Shown: positions 7,794-16,167 of the stretch, piece after piece
How positions within the stretch are numbered: position 1 is the stretch's first letter
How the letters are laid out: the number at the start of each line of letters is the position of its first letter
Source of the DNA: Bacillus haynesii
GTDB lineage: Bacteria > Bacillota > Bacilli > Bacillales > Bacillaceae
DNA length: 64,000 nt
Assembly (NCBI RefSeq): GCF_001969855.1
Contig: NZ_MRBL01000016.1
Location: 186,001 to 250,000 of the forward strand
Direction of reading: 5' to 3'
Made by a program: the position numbers and the translations under genes
Notes under the pieces: generated by a model
What the model was told of the DNA's origin: nothing
The model's database searches: none
What the model saw: only the letters and a program-made list of their open reading frames with translations

Positions 7794-8396
7794 TTAGTGA
7801 CTCATCCAGTTAGGCGGTGTATTGCGGTCCCAGTAAATGCTTCCGAGATCGTGATGTTTTTGAAAGCCGTCTTCGGCAGTATGGTAATGAAAGTTAAACC
7901 AGTACCCTTTATGCGGCGGCTTGTCCCTGCGCACATGGAACCTTAGCACATCTTCCCCCGTTTTCCGGTTGTAAACGTGAAAGATTTTCTCCGACTTCCC
8001 CGCCGTCGGCGTTTTGGAAATGACAAGATCCTGGTAAGCGTGATTGTCCTGCATTGTCATGAGATGGCTGACGATGATCTCCTCGATCTTTGGAAGCACT
8101 TCTTCCCTGTACTCGTCTTCAATGACCGGCGATATCCTGCTGCCGAATTTTACGAATGAAAGATCTTCCGCTTCATTGAGCAGTTCATCCTTGTAGGTGT
8201 CAAATGAAGATTTGGATTCGCCGTCTTCGTCATGCTCGGGCTCTTCATCCTTTTGATAAACAGCTGTATACCCGGACTCTTTCACGCTCTGATGCTCCTG
8301 CGGCTTGTCCGCCATCAATGCCGCAGGAGGAGATACAAGGCCGAACGTTGCAATTGTAAATAATGCGACAAGCGCTTTTCTCATCCACATCTTCAT
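7794..8396 (-). CDS. ypjP: Secreted/lipid-anchored protein YpjP
   Basis: 200-aa protein of the YpjP family (named by synteny and sequence). A signal peptide (about residues 1-28) has a basic start and a hydrophobic core, followed by a charged stretch rich in Asp, Glu and Lys. The C-terminal half is better conserved and ends in a GSIYWDRNTPPNWM segment. No enzymatic motif recognised. It lies 9 nt ahead of ypjQ, with the ypjQ ribosome-binding site overlapping its end, so the two are likely co-translated. Confidence 0.85.
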   Translation of the reverse strand: MKMWMRKALVALFTIATFGLVSPPAALMADKPQEHQSVKESGYTAVYQKDEEPEHDEDGESKSSFDTYKDELLNEAEDLSFVKFGSRISPVIEDEYREEVLPKIEEIIVSHLMTMQDNHAYQDLVISKTPTAGKSEKIFHVYNRKTGEDVLRFHVRRDKPPHKGYWFNFHYHTAEDGFQKHHDLGSIYWDRNTPPNWMSH

Positions 8397-8522
8397 GACT
8401 GGTTTGTTCCCTTCTGATCGCTTTTTCGTTTTCTTTTATTCTATCATAGGTTGAATTTTCAGTCATTCATAAAGTGGATGTGCAGAAACACAAAACGCCT
8501 TTTCTTTTCGCGATAAAACGTT

Positions 8523-8528
8523 TACAAT
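8523..8528 (+). promoter_or_regulatory. Possible -10 of the 24-aa peptide gene
   Basis: TACAAT lies 36 nt before the ATG at 8565. The -35 region is poor (TTTTCT about 17 nt further up), so this is tentative. Confidence 0.35.
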
Positions 8529-8564
8529 CAAAGATGAAAATTCCAAAACTGGGAGTGATCGTTC

Positions 8565-8639
8565 ATGATTGAAGGTCTTTTTATAGCCGCTTCATTCATT
8601 ACCCTCGCTTATTTTATCGTCATGGAAATCGCAGATTAA
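8565..8639 (+). CDS. Small membrane peptide, 24 aa
   Basis: ORF of 24 codons starting MIEGLFIAA and ending MEIAD. Nearly the whole peptide is a single hydrophobic helix (about residues 4-20) with acidic residues at both ends. GGGAGTGAT lies 6-7 nt before the ATG and a perfect palindromic terminator starts right after the stop. The gene-like signals at both ends support translation. I do not recognise the family. It lies divergently from ypjP and convergently to ypiP. Confidence 0.65.
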   Translation: MIEGLFIAASFITLAYFIVMEIAD

Positions 8640-8672
8640 AAAAACCCAAGGTATATACCTTGGGTTTTCATT
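8638..8672. terminator. Bidirectional terminator, 24-aa gene and ypiP
   Basis: Perfect 13-bp stem (8641-8653 with 8656-8668) with A-run and T-run on opposite sides. It overlaps the ypiP stop and can serve both convergent genes. Confidence 0.9.
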
Positions 8673-9438
8673 TTTCGAGGACACCGTAATGAAACAGGGC
8701 CGTTTTGCGTTTTTTTACGCGAAATCCGTATTTTTCAAAGCGCGGACTCTTCCAGTGGTCTTTCAGCACCACTCTTTTTCTGGCGACCCGAAGAGCTTCA
8801 TGTAAAGCACCGTCAAGGGTAAACTCGGAATGCGCCCACTTTCTTAAAGGGGCGATGCCGTCTGATTCTTTGATTTCATCATCAAACATCGGGTCGAAGT
8901 AGACGATATCTGCTGAATCATCATCAAGTTCCAGCAGGTAATCAATGCTGTCGCCTGAATGAACCCGAATCCTTTTCATCGCCTGATCCAAAGCGTCAAG
9001 GCCTGTCTCCCACGATTGAAGCCCCGCCTCGACAAGAAAAGCGAGGAGCTGACTTTTTTCAATTCCGCGCACTTCACCTTGTTCGCCTGCGGCAAGGCTC
9101 GCAATGATCGCGTCTGAACCAAGGCCGAGCGTACAATCGAGCAGCTTGTCCCCCGGTTCAACTTGTGCAGCTTCGACAAAAGGGTCCGGTTCGCCTTTTA
9201 ACATGCGCTTGGCCCGGAACATCGCAGAGTTCGGGTGGAAAAAGAATTTTTCACCTTCTGAATGATACAGCTCGAAGCGTTCTTTTCCAACCACGAGAAC
9301 ATCATCCTGCTCTGTTTGCCGGATTTGACGAATCGGCCGTTTTCTCCGTTCGGAAAAGCGGGCGCCGAGCGTCCGGCTGATTTTTTCTGCCGTTAAAATC
9401 GTGCTTTCAGTCGGTCTGTAGCTTGTTGTGACAATCAT
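8668..9438 (-). CDS. ypiP: Class I SAM-dependent methyltransferase-like protein YpiP
   Basis: 256-aa Rossmann methyltransferase. Motif I is LDCTLGLGSDAIIASL, and a DIVYFDPMFDDE block resembles the catalytic NPPY/DPPF region of amino-methyltransferases. The fold resembles the RsmJ type, which modifies rRNA, but the target here is unknown. It sits directly downstream of brxA behind that gene's terminator. Confidence 0.82.
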   Translation of the reverse strand: MIVTTSYRPTESTILTAEKISRTLGARFSERRKRPIRQIRQTEQDDVLVVGKERFELYHSEGEKFFFHPNSAMFRAKRMLKGEPDPFVEAAQVEPGDKLLDCTLGLGSDAIIASLAAGEQGEVRGIEKSQLLAFLVEAGLQSWETGLDALDQAMKRIRVHSGDSIDYLLELDDDSADIVYFDPMFDDEIKESDGIAPLRKWAHSEFTLDGALHEALRVARKRVVLKDHWKSPRFEKYGFRVKKRKTALFHYGVLEK

Positions 9439-9450
9439 GTTTTTCTCCGT

Positions 9451-9476
9451 AAAAAATGCCCTTCAAAGGGCATTTT
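9451..9476 (-). terminator. Terminator after brxA
   Basis: Stem AAATGCCCTTT/AAAGGGCATTT with a T-run on the minus strand; overlaps the brxA stop codon. Confidence 0.85.
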
Positions 9477-9909
9477 AGCAATGTTTTTCAAAAGCGTCCG
9501 TGATGTTTTTCATAATCTCCGTCATTTCACGGCCTTCAATCTGTTCACGCGGAATGAAATGAACGACTTCTTTGCCTTTCAGCAGTGCCATTGAAGGTGA
9601 AGACGGTTCATATCCTTCGAAGTATTCCCTCATTTTTGCCGTTGCTTCACGGTCCTGTCCGGCAAAGACTGTAACGGTCTCGTCAGGCCCGTTTTCGCTT
9701 CCGGAGACGGCTTGAACGGCTGCCGGTCTCGCCAGCCCGGCGGCACATCCGCAGACTGAGTTGACGACGACGAAAGTCGTGCCTTCTGCACCTTCCATGA
9801 ATGTCTCAACTTCTTCCGCGGTCGTTAACTCTTTAAAGCCGGCCTGCACCAATTCCTGACGCATCGGAAGAACGAGTTGGCGCATGTATTCTTCATAAGC
9901 TGTTGACAT
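9475..9909 (-). CDS. brxA: Bacilliredoxin BrxA (YphP)
   Basis: 144-aa thioredoxin-fold protein with the unusual C-G-C active site (C53-G-C55 in VCGCAAG). Bacilliredoxins remove bacillithiol from S-bacillithiolated proteins in the cytosol after oxidative stress. The sequence is full length, including FIPREQIEG near the C-terminus. The ribosome-binding site GAGGGGG is inside a long hairpin (see 9907-9969), suggesting translational control. It lies downstream of ilvD. Confidence 0.95.
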   Translation of the reverse strand: MSTAYEEYMRQLVLPMRQELVQAGFKELTTAEEVETFMEGAEGTTFVVVNSVCGCAAGLARPAAVQAVSGSENGPDETVTVFAGQDREATAKMREYFEGYEPSSPSMALLKGKEVVHFIPREQIEGREMTEIMKNITDAFEKHC

Positions 9910-9969
9910 ATTAAAAAGCCCCCTCTATAAACCTTGACTACTGATGTCAAGGATACTACAGAGGGGGCT
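9907..9969 (-). promoter_or_regulatory. Hairpin leader masking the brxA ribosome-binding site
   Basis: On the minus strand the arm 9969-9960 (AGCCCCCTCT) pairs perfectly with 9926-9917 (AGAGGGGGCT), which contains the only Shine-Dalgarno-like sequence for brxA. A nested 7-bp stem (CCTTGAC/GTCAAGG) stabilises it. A short T-run follows, so it may also act as the ilvD terminator. Confidence 0.65.
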
Positions 9970-9997
9970 GAATTTCAAACACCGGGCAAAAAAACCG

Positions 9998-11674
9998 CTA
10001 GATTTTCATAATGCCGCCGGTATTGGCAGATGTCACAAGCTTTGAATATCGGGCGAGATAGCCTGTTTTCACTTTCGGTTCAAATCCGGGCCAGTTTGCT
10101 TTTCTTTTTTCCCATTCTTCATCGGAGATTTCAATGTTTAAAATCCGCTTTTCGATATCGACAACGATATGGTCACCGTTTTCTACGAAAGCAAGCGGGC
10201 CGCCTTCGGCTGCTTCTGGCGAGACGTGGCCGATCGAAAGACCGCGGGAGGCTCCAGAAAAGCGGCCGTCGGTAATCAAGGCGACTTTCGGACCGAGTCC
10301 CATTCCGACGATCTGCGAAGTCGGCGCAAGCATTTCAGGCATTCCCGGGCCGCCTTTAGGACCTTCATAGCGGATGATGACGACATCTCCCGCTTTTACT
10401 TTACGGTTGATGATACCGTCAAGCGCTTCTTCCTGTGAATCAAAGACAACCGCAGGTCCTTCATGACGGGTAATCCCGTCTTGAACGCCGCCCGTTTTAA
10501 TGATTGCACCGTCAGGCGCCAGGTTGCCGAACAGGACGGCGAGTCCGCCTTGCTCTGAAAACGGCTGATCGATCGGATGAATGACCTCGTAATCTTTCAC
10601 TTCGCGCCCGGCAATATTTTCGCCAAGCGTGTTTCCCGTTACAGTCAGCGTATCCAAGTGAAGCGCGCCTTCTTTTTTCGACAGCTCGTTTAAGACTGCT
10701 GATACGCCTCCTGCTTCATGCAAATCTTCAATAAACACATCGGAAGCCGGTGCAAGCTTTGATAAATGCGGAACCCTTGCCGCTACCTCATTGATCCGTT
10801 CAAGCGAATAGTCTACACCCGCTTCATTGGCGATCGCAAGCGTATGAAGGATCGTATTCGTTGATCCGCCGAGCGCCATGTCTAAAGCGAAAGCGTTGTC
10901 GATCGCTTTTTCGGTTACGATGTCGCGCGGTTTGATATCCGCCTTGATCAGCTCCATCAGCTGGCCGGCCGACTGTTTGGCAAATTCCCTGCGGTCGGGC
11001 GATGTCGCCAAAATGGTGCCGTTGCCCGGCATTGCGATGCCAAGAGCTTCAGAAAGACAGTTCATCGAGTTGGCCGTGAACATGCCCGAGCAAGACCCGC
11101 AAGTCGGACAGCCGAACTGTTCAAGCTCCTCAAGCCCTTTCTCATCGATTTTGCCGGATTGATAAGCGCCAACGCCTTCAAATACAGAGGAAAGCGAGAT
11201 TTTTCGTCCGTCGCTCGTTCTTCCCGCTTCCATCGGTCCCCCGCTGACAAACACGGTCGGAATGTTGATCCGCATTGCCGCCATAATCATGCCCGGTGTG
11301 ATTTTATCACAGTTTGGAATACATACCATTCCGTCAAACCAGTGCGCCGACACAACCGTTTCTACTGAATCTGCGATGATTTCGCGGCTCGGTAGAGAAT
11401 ATCTCATTCCGATGTGCCCCATCGCAATTCCGTCGTCAACCCCGATTGTATTAAATTCAAACGGAACACCGCCGGCCTCTCTGATCGCCTCTTTGACGAT
11501 TTTTCCAAACTCCTGCAAATGGACATGACCCGGTACGATATCGATGTATGAGTTGCAAACGGCAATAAACGGTTTGCCGAAGTCCTCTTCTTTTACCCCA
11601 GCCGCTCGCAGCAAACTGCGGTGCGGCGCTCTGTCGATCCCTTTTGTAATCATATCACTACGTAAACCTGTCAT
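9998..11674 (-). CDS. ilvD: Dihydroxy-acid dehydratase IlvD
   Basis: Fe-S dehydratase of the IlvD/Edd family making the 2-oxo acid precursors of valine and isoleucine (and leucine). The cluster cysteines lie in [26 protein letters not shown] and [11 protein letters not shown]. 558 aa is the usual length. The GTGATC upstream has GGAGG close to the ATG. The leader carries a 22-aa ORF and a CodY-like box. Confidence 0.97.
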   Translation of the reverse strand: MTGLRSDMITKGIDRAPHRSLLRAAGVKEEDFGKPFIAVCNSYIDIVPGHVHLQEFGKIVKEAIREAGGVPFEFNTIGVDDGIAMGHIGMRYSLPSREIIADSVETVVSAHWFDGMVCIPNCDKITPGMIMAAMRINIPTVFVSGGPMEAGRTSDGRKISLSSVFEGVGAYQSGKIDEKGLEELEQFGCPTCGSCSGMFTANSMNCLSEALGIAMPGNGTILATSPDRREFAKQSAGQLMELIKADIKPRDIVTEKAIDNAFALDMALGGSTNTILHTLAIANEAGVDYSLERINEVAARVPHLSKLAPASDVFIEDLHEAGGVSAVLNELSKKEGALHLDTLTVTGNTLGENIAGREVKDYEVIHPIDQPFSEQGGLAVLFGNLAPDGAIIKTGGVQDGITRHEGPAVVFDSQEEALDGIINRKVKAGDVVIIRYEGPKGGPGMPEMLAPTSQIVGMGLGPKVALITDGRFSGASRGLSIGHVSPEAAEGGPLAFVENGDHIVVDIEKRILNIEISDEEWEKRKANWPGFEPKVKTGYLARYSKLVTSANTGGIMKI

Positions 11675-11710
11675 CGTGATCCTCCTAAATATCTTCGTAT
11701 TTACATTCTA

Positions 11711-11725
11711 TATTTTCTGAATATT
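11711..11725 (-). promoter_or_regulatory. CodY-like box upstream of ilvD
   Basis: AATATTCAGAAAATA on the minus strand matches 13 of 15 positions of AATTTTCWGAAAATT. It lies in the ilvD leader, downstream of the predicted promoter, where binding could block elongation. Confidence 0.6.
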
Positions 11726-11745
11726 CAGTTTTAAAAAACTGTCTG

Positions 11746-11814
11746 TTAACCGCTTGCCGGACTGATCCGCAAGATGACGGCTGTTTTGATCTTCATCTGT
11801 AAATCATTCCCCAT
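11746..11814 (-). CDS. Putative 22-aa ilvD leader peptide
   Basis: ORF MGNDLQMKIKTAVILRISPASG, 22 codons. It starts 8 nt after a consensus GGAGGT and about 30 nt after the start point of a good promoter. The middle carries Ile-Lys-Thr-Ala-Val-Ile-Leu-Arg-Ile, rich in the branched-chain amino acids whose synthesis ilvD serves. It ends 71 nt before ilvD. Expression is unproven; a plain upstream ORF without regulatory role is possible. Confidence 0.5.
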   Translation of the reverse strand: MGNDLQMKIKTAVILRISPASG

Positions 11815-11850
11815 GAATCAGAACCTCCACATTCCATATGATTGCTAACT

Positions 11851-11879
11851 ACTATATATATTTTCAGGGTGTTTTTCAA
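11851..11879 (-). promoter_or_regulatory. ilvD promoter (sigma-A)
   Basis: TTGAAA (11879-11874), 17-nt spacer and TATAGT (11856-11851) on the minus strand, one mismatch in the -10 and two in the -35. Confidence 0.7.
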
Positions 11880-11985
11880 CAATATTCGAAATATTTTTAT
11901 AGAAAAAGTGATATTTTATAACAAGACGCGTGACTTTTTTCAAAATACCCGGATTGGCAGCTTCTGAAGCGGAGGGCTTGAGATA

Positions 11986-12014
11986 TAAAAAAAGACGCTG
12001 TTTCCAGCGTCCTT
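11986..12014 (-). terminator. Terminator after ypgR
   Basis: Stem GACGCTG/CAGCGTC with a T-run of seven on the minus strand; abuts the ypgR stop. Confidence 0.88.
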
Positions 12015-12015
12015 G

Positions 12016-13152
12016 TCAGCCGTCTTTTTTGCGGCTTTCCGTCATTTGCTTCCAAACGGAGCCTTTTGCTTCCTCACCGTATTCGATCCGTTCGATCGCC
12101 ATTTTGACCTGAAGGCTGACTTCAAATTCCGGATCGTTTTCAGCTTCTTTTAAAGCGGGAAGCGCGCTTTCATCGCCGACTTCGTACAGAAACATGGCGG
12201 CTCTCCAACGCACAAGCTTGCTCGGGTCCTTCAGCGCTTTGATCATCGCCGGAATCGCTTCCGGGTTTCCGATATCTGACAGACAATCACCGGCCGTTCT
12301 TCTGACCGTGATCGTTTTGTCTTCGAGCGCTTTATATAAAAGAGGAAGCACCGCAGGCGTCTCGATCATGCCTAAATAAACGACAGCAAGCCTTCTGATC
12401 GATGTTTTCGGGTCATTGAGCGCTTTTTCGAGGACGGGAATATCCTCTTCAGCCGGATCCATTTGTTCAAGATGGGCATAGCGTTTTTGCCAATCTTCCT
12501 CATCCATCATTTCAAGCGTTACCCGGTAAGACTTTCGTTGCACAGCGGCGCGTTTACCCTCAGCATCGCTTGACGCGGCTGATTCCGTCAGCTTCCGCAG
12601 GCGCTCTTCATCGTAAGCCGCCTCAAGCTCTTCCGTTACTTCGCGGCCGATTTCTGAAAAATCGCCGAATCTGACGCCTTGCTCTTTCCATGACCGTTCG
12701 AGCACGACGTTGGAAGACGCGGTCTTAAGCTTCAAGATCGCTTCCTGGAAACGTTCCGGAAGGCCGAAGCGCTCCTCGCGCTCACCGTCGGTCAATTTCA
12801 CCTGCATCGGTATCCCGCTGAACATTTGCACGAAGACTTTAACCTCGCCAAACGATTCTTTTTCTTCGGAACGGCTCCCCGCCTCTTCGGCTTCGTCCAT
12901 TCCGAATGCAGCGCGCACCGCAGGGAGGATGTCTTTCCAGTCAAATCTGGCATTGCGCTCGACAGCGATAAAATCGGCCACATGGTAGACGCCTTTTACT
13001 CCGTCTATGTTTAAAACCTCTTGAATGACGGGAGGCGCGCCTTCCGCATGATCCTTTTTATAATTATTGCTTTTACCGCCCGGCAGTTCTTCGGTCAAAA
13101 TCACCTTCATTGTATTCGGACTCGGTGTCGGTTCTATCGATTTAATTTTCAT
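12016..13152 (-). CDS. ypgR: Nfu-like and HEAT-repeat protein YpgR
   Basis: 378-aa protein of the YpgR/conserved virulence factor C-type family. Residues 1 to about 85 resemble the NifU N-terminal-like scaffold domain (MKVILTEELP, NIDGVKGVYHVADF). The C-terminal part (about 200-370) has HEAT-like alpha repeats with recurring DPKTSIRRLAVVYLG / DKTITVRRTAGDCL / DPSKLVRWRAAMFL. Such repeats usually bind proteins. Two adjacent ATGs are possible; the second is better spaced from GAGGGGG. Function unproven. Confidence 0.85.
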   Translation of the reverse strand: MKIKSIEPTPSPNTMKVILTEELPGGKSNNYKKDHAEGAPPVIQEVLNIDGVKGVYHVADFIAVERNARFDWKDILPAVRAAFGMDEAEEAGSRSEEKESFGEVKVFVQMFSGIPMQVKLTDGEREERFGLPERFQEAILKLKTASSNVVLERSWKEQGVRFGDFSEIGREVTEELEAAYDEERLRKLTESAASSDAEGKRAAVQRKSYRVTLEMMDEEDWQKRYAHLEQMDPAEEDIPVLEKALNDPKTSIRRLAVVYLGMIETPAVLPLLYKALEDKTITVRRTAGDCLSDIGNPEAIPAMIKALKDPSKLVRWRAAMFLYEVGDESALPALKEAENDPEFEVSLQVKMAIERIEYGEEAKGSVWKQMTESRKKDG

Positions 13153-13182
13153 CATTGTCCCCCTCTGTTTAAAGATCCGGTC

Positions 13183-13854
13183 CTATTCTACCATAACCCC
13201 CGGCCCTGATCTATCAAGGCGGCTTTCTCTGGAGAAGGCGCATTCATTTTCCAGTTCGCTGAGGAATTCGAGCATCAGCTTATGCCTTTTTTCCGCGAGC
13301 ATCCGTCCCGTCTTCGTATTCATCAAATCTTTTAAAAGGAGAAGCTTCTCGTAAAAGTGGCCGACCGCAGTAGGTGCATCGCCGCTCCCATAGAGGAGAT
13401 GGCCCTTTGCCCCCGCATACATCAAAGCCCTGGCAATCCCGACGGCGCCGATCGCATCAAGCCGATCGGCGTCCTGGACAACCATTCCTTCTTTTGAAAG
13501 GGGTTCGTCTTTATATTTCTCTCTGTCTCTGAATGAAATTCTTGTAATGATGGCAAGAATCCCGTCAACCGTTTCCGGATCGACCATCCAGTCTTCTGAC
13601 AGGCGCCTTTTCAGCTCCTGAAGCGGAACCCGGTGTTCATCGGACAGCTTTTCATCAATCACATCGTGGAGAAGTGCGCAAGCTTCGGTCATAAACAGAT
13701 CTGCACCCTCTTCTTTTGCGATCTGAAGGCTTACGTTCCGCACCCTTTCGATATGCAGCCAGTCATGTCCTGTGCCTTCGGCTGCGAGCTTCTCTTTTAC
13801 CCATTCGGACATCAAGCGGATCTGTTCTGTTTGTTCATGATTCAGCCCAGCCAT
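13183..13854 (-). CDS. ypgQ: HD-domain hydrolase YpgQ
   Basis: 223-aa HD-domain metal-dependent phosphohydrolase. The metal ligands are visible as HDWLHIERV, LLHDVIDEK and QDADRLDAIGA. B. subtilis YpgQ has been reported as a nucleotide pyrophosphohydrolase. The ATG 13854 overlaps the end of bsaA by 13 nt, indicating coupling; an open frame continues upstream to 14082 but is only read-through over bsaA. About 18 residues longer at the C-terminus than the B. subtilis protein as I recall it. Confidence 0.88.
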   Translation of the reverse strand: MAGLNHEQTEQIRLMSEWVKEKLAAEGTGHDWLHIERVRNVSLQIAKEEGADLFMTEACALLHDVIDEKLSDEHRVPLQELKRRLSEDWMVDPETVDGILAIITRISFRDREKYKDEPLSKEGMVVQDADRLDAIGAVGIARALMYAGAKGHLLYGSGDAPTAVGHFYEKLLLLKDLMNTKTGRMLAEKRHKLMLEFLSELENECAFSRESRLDRSGPGVMVE

Positions 13855-14321
13855 TTCTGAATGGTCTCCTCCATCTCCTTTGGATTGGTTTGGGGTGAAA
13901 AACGCTCGACGTTCTCGCCGGTTTGATCGACGAGAAATTTTGTGAAATTCCATTTGACCGCTTTTGTTCCAAGCATGCCCTTCGCCTTGTTCGTCAAGTG
14001 GCGGAACAGCGGGTGGATTTGATCCCCTTTTACATTCACCTTCGAAAACATCGGAAACGTGACACCGTAATTGACGCTGCAAAATTCTTCAATGCTTTTT
14101 TCATCGCCCGGCTCCTGATTCATGAATTGGTTGCTGGGAAAGCCAAGAATCTCAAATCCCCGGTCTTTATATGCTTCATACAAGTCTTGAAGCTGTTGAT
14201 ATTGAGGGGTAAATCCGCACTTTGAAGCCGTGTTGACAATAAGAAGCACTTTGCCTTTATACGGCCTCAGTGTCGTGTCCTCGCCTTTAATCGTCTTGAC
14301 GCTGATATCGTAAATGGACAT
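13842..14321 (-). CDS. bsaA: Glutathione peroxidase-family peroxidase BsaA
   Basis: 159-aa thiol peroxidase of the GPx family, with Cys in place of selenocysteine (C35 in TASKCGFTPQYQ), the FPSNQFMNQEP block and WNFTKFLVDQTG. Such enzymes usually reduce peroxides using thioredoxin-like partners rather than glutathione, which this group lacks. Located in an apparent operon with ypgQ. Confidence 0.93.
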   Translation of the reverse strand: MSIYDISVKTIKGEDTTLRPYKGKVLLIVNTASKCGFTPQYQQLQDLYEAYKDRGFEILGFPSNQFMNQEPGDEKSIEEFCSVNYGVTFPMFSKVNVKGDQIHPLFRHLTNKAKGMLGTKAVKWNFTKFLVDQTGENVERFSPQTNPKEMEETIQKWLG

Positions 14322-14336
14322 GACGGTCCCTCCTTT

Positions 14337-16022
14337 TTAGAATAAACCTTTAGCCTTGCCGTTTTCGTCGACATCCATCTTAAGTGCAGCAGGATGTTTC
14401 GGCAGACCGGGCATTGTTAAAATACTGCCTGTCAAAGCGACGATAAATCCCGCGCCCCTCGATGGTTTTAATTCGCGGACAGTGATGATAAAACCTTGCG
14501 GCCTGCCGGTTTTCCCCGGGTCATCTGATAAAGAATACTGAGTTTTCGCCACGCAGACAGGCAGTCCGTCCAACCCGTTCTTTTTCAATTCAAGCAGCTG
14601 CTTTTTCGCCTTTTCGGTAAACTCTACCCCTTCGGCTCCATAAACGGTGCGGGAAATCTTGGTTAATTTGTCTTCGATCGAGTCGGTTAATTCGTATAAA
14701 TAGGAAAAACGATTGTCCTTTTGTTCCATGACATGAATAACTTCCCTTGCGAGGTCAATCCCGCCTTTTCCGCCCTCTTCCCAAACATTGCACAGTGCAG
14801 CCGGATGCCCGTTGTCCCTGCACCAGCCAAGAACCGTCTCAAGCTCGTCCTCCGTATCCTGTACGAATCTGTTGACGGCCACAACGTATGGAAGACCGAA
14901 CGCGTCTATCGTTTCGATATGCTTCGCAAGGTTTGCAATTCCGCTTTTTAATGCTTTTACGTCTTTTTGCTTCAAATCGGCGAGAGGCGTTCCGCCATGC
15001 ATTTTCAGCGCTCTGACGGTGGCGACGATCACGACCGCTCCCGGGGTAAACCCGCCGGCTCTCGTTTTGATGTGCATGAATTTTTCAGCACCTAAATCAG
15101 CGCCAAATCCCGCTTCAGTCACGACATAATCAGCCAGTTTCGCAGCCGTTTTAGTCGCGATCAGACTGTTTGCCCCGTGAGCGATGTTTGCAAACGGGCC
15201 TCCGTGGACGAGCGCCGGTGTTCCTTCAACAGTTTGAACAAGGTTTGGTTTGATTGCATCTTTTAACAGGAGGGCAAGCGCTCCCTGTACACCGAGCATG
15301 CCGGCCGTCACCGGCTCTCCGTCAACGGTATAGGCAACGATCATTGCTGCCAGGCGCTTTTTTAAATCGGCCAAATCTCCGGCCAGGCATAAAACGGCCA
15401 TGATTTCCGAGGCGACGGTAATGTCAAAGCCATCTTCCCGGGGAAATCCGTTCGCTTTTCCGCCCAAGCCGACAACGGTTTCACGCAGCGCCCTGTCATT
15501 GAGATCAAGCGTCCTTTTCCAGACGATTTTTCTGATATCGATGTTTAATTCGTTCCCCTGATGAATATGATTGTCTATAAAAGCCGCCAAAGCGTTGTTT
15601 GCAGCTGTGATCGCATGCATATCTCCCGTAAAGTGAAGGTTGATATCCTCCATCGGAAGAACCTGGGAAAATCCTCCTCCGGCAGCCCCGCCTTTCAGGC
15701 CCATCGTCGGACCGAGTGAAGGTTCCCTCAGTGCAACGATCGATTTTTTGCCAATCTGCCAGAGCGCCTGGCTCAATCCGACGGTGACAGTCGACTTCCC
15801 CTCGCCTGCCGGGGTCGGGTTGATGGAGGTTACCAAGATCACCTGTCCATCGGGTTTTTCTTTTAAACGCTCAAAAATTTTTAAAGAAATTTTCGCTTTT
15901 GTGCAACCAAAACACTCTATTTCTTCGTCATTTATATTGAGTTTCCGTGCAATTTCGGTAATCGGTTTTAATTCCGTACTTTGGGCGATTTCTATGTCTG
16001 ATAAATGGGATTTCATTTGCAA
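14337..16022 (-). CDS. fhs: Formate-tetrahydrofolate ligase
   Basis: 561-aa Fhs, ATP-dependent synthesis of 10-formyltetrahydrofolate from formate and THF. The P-loop is [20 protein letters not shown] near residue 70, and FVQDTEDEL and GGKGGIDLA blocks are present. A TTG (16022) six nt after AAGGAGG is better spaced than the ATG at 16016. It lies 15 nt from bsaA on the same strand. From memory B. subtilis 168 lacks fhs while B. licheniformis has it, so the gene helps place the organism. It links to the folate enzyme DfrA at 6.4 kb. Confidence 0.96.
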   Translation of the reverse strand: MQMKSHLSDIEIAQSTELKPITEIARKLNINDEEIECFGCTKAKISLKIFERLKEKPDGQVILVTSINPTPAGEGKSTVTVGLSQALWQIGKKSIVALREPSLGPTMGLKGGAAGGGFSQVLPMEDINLHFTGDMHAITAANNALAAFIDNHIHQGNELNIDIRKIVWKRTLDLNDRALRETVVGLGGKANGFPREDGFDITVASEIMAVLCLAGDLADLKKRLAAMIVAYTVDGEPVTAGMLGVQGALALLLKDAIKPNLVQTVEGTPALVHGGPFANIAHGANSLIATKTAAKLADYVVTEAGFGADLGAEKFMHIKTRAGGFTPGAVVIVATVRALKMHGGTPLADLKQKDVKALKSGIANLAKHIETIDAFGLPYVVAVNRFVQDTEDELETVLGWCRDNGHPAALCNVWEEGGKGGIDLAREVIHVMEQKDNRFSYLYELTDSIEDKLTKISRTVYGAEGVEFTEKAKKQLLELKKNGLDGLPVCVAKTQYSLSDDPGKTGRPQGFIITVRELKPSRGAGFIVALTGSILTMPGLPKHPAALKMDVDENGKAKGLF

Positions 16023-16102
16023 GAGGAGCCTCCTTTTGGTTCATCACACGATGATTTTCCATATTTTTCACACACTTCTTTCATTGTAACACAATTCACA
16101 CA

Positions 16103-16131
16103 TTGAAATATCGCCAAAAAGTTCCTATAAT
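16103..16131 (+). promoter_or_regulatory. metA promoter
   Basis: TTGAAA, 17-nt spacer and TATAAT. Only 36 nt of leader follow, so there is no room for an S-box (SAM) riboswitch. Confidence 0.8.
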
Positions 16132-16167
16132 GAAGAAAAATCAGCGGAGAAAACCGGAGGTGGCGTG

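Noticed and set aside
13855..14082. N-terminal extension of ypgQ to 299 aa
   Set aside because: It only reads through bsaA in another frame; the ATG at 13854 gives a normal YpgQ.
16023..16167. S-box (SAM) riboswitch before metA
   Set aside because: Only 36 nt separate the promoter -10 from the start codon, too little for the aptamer.
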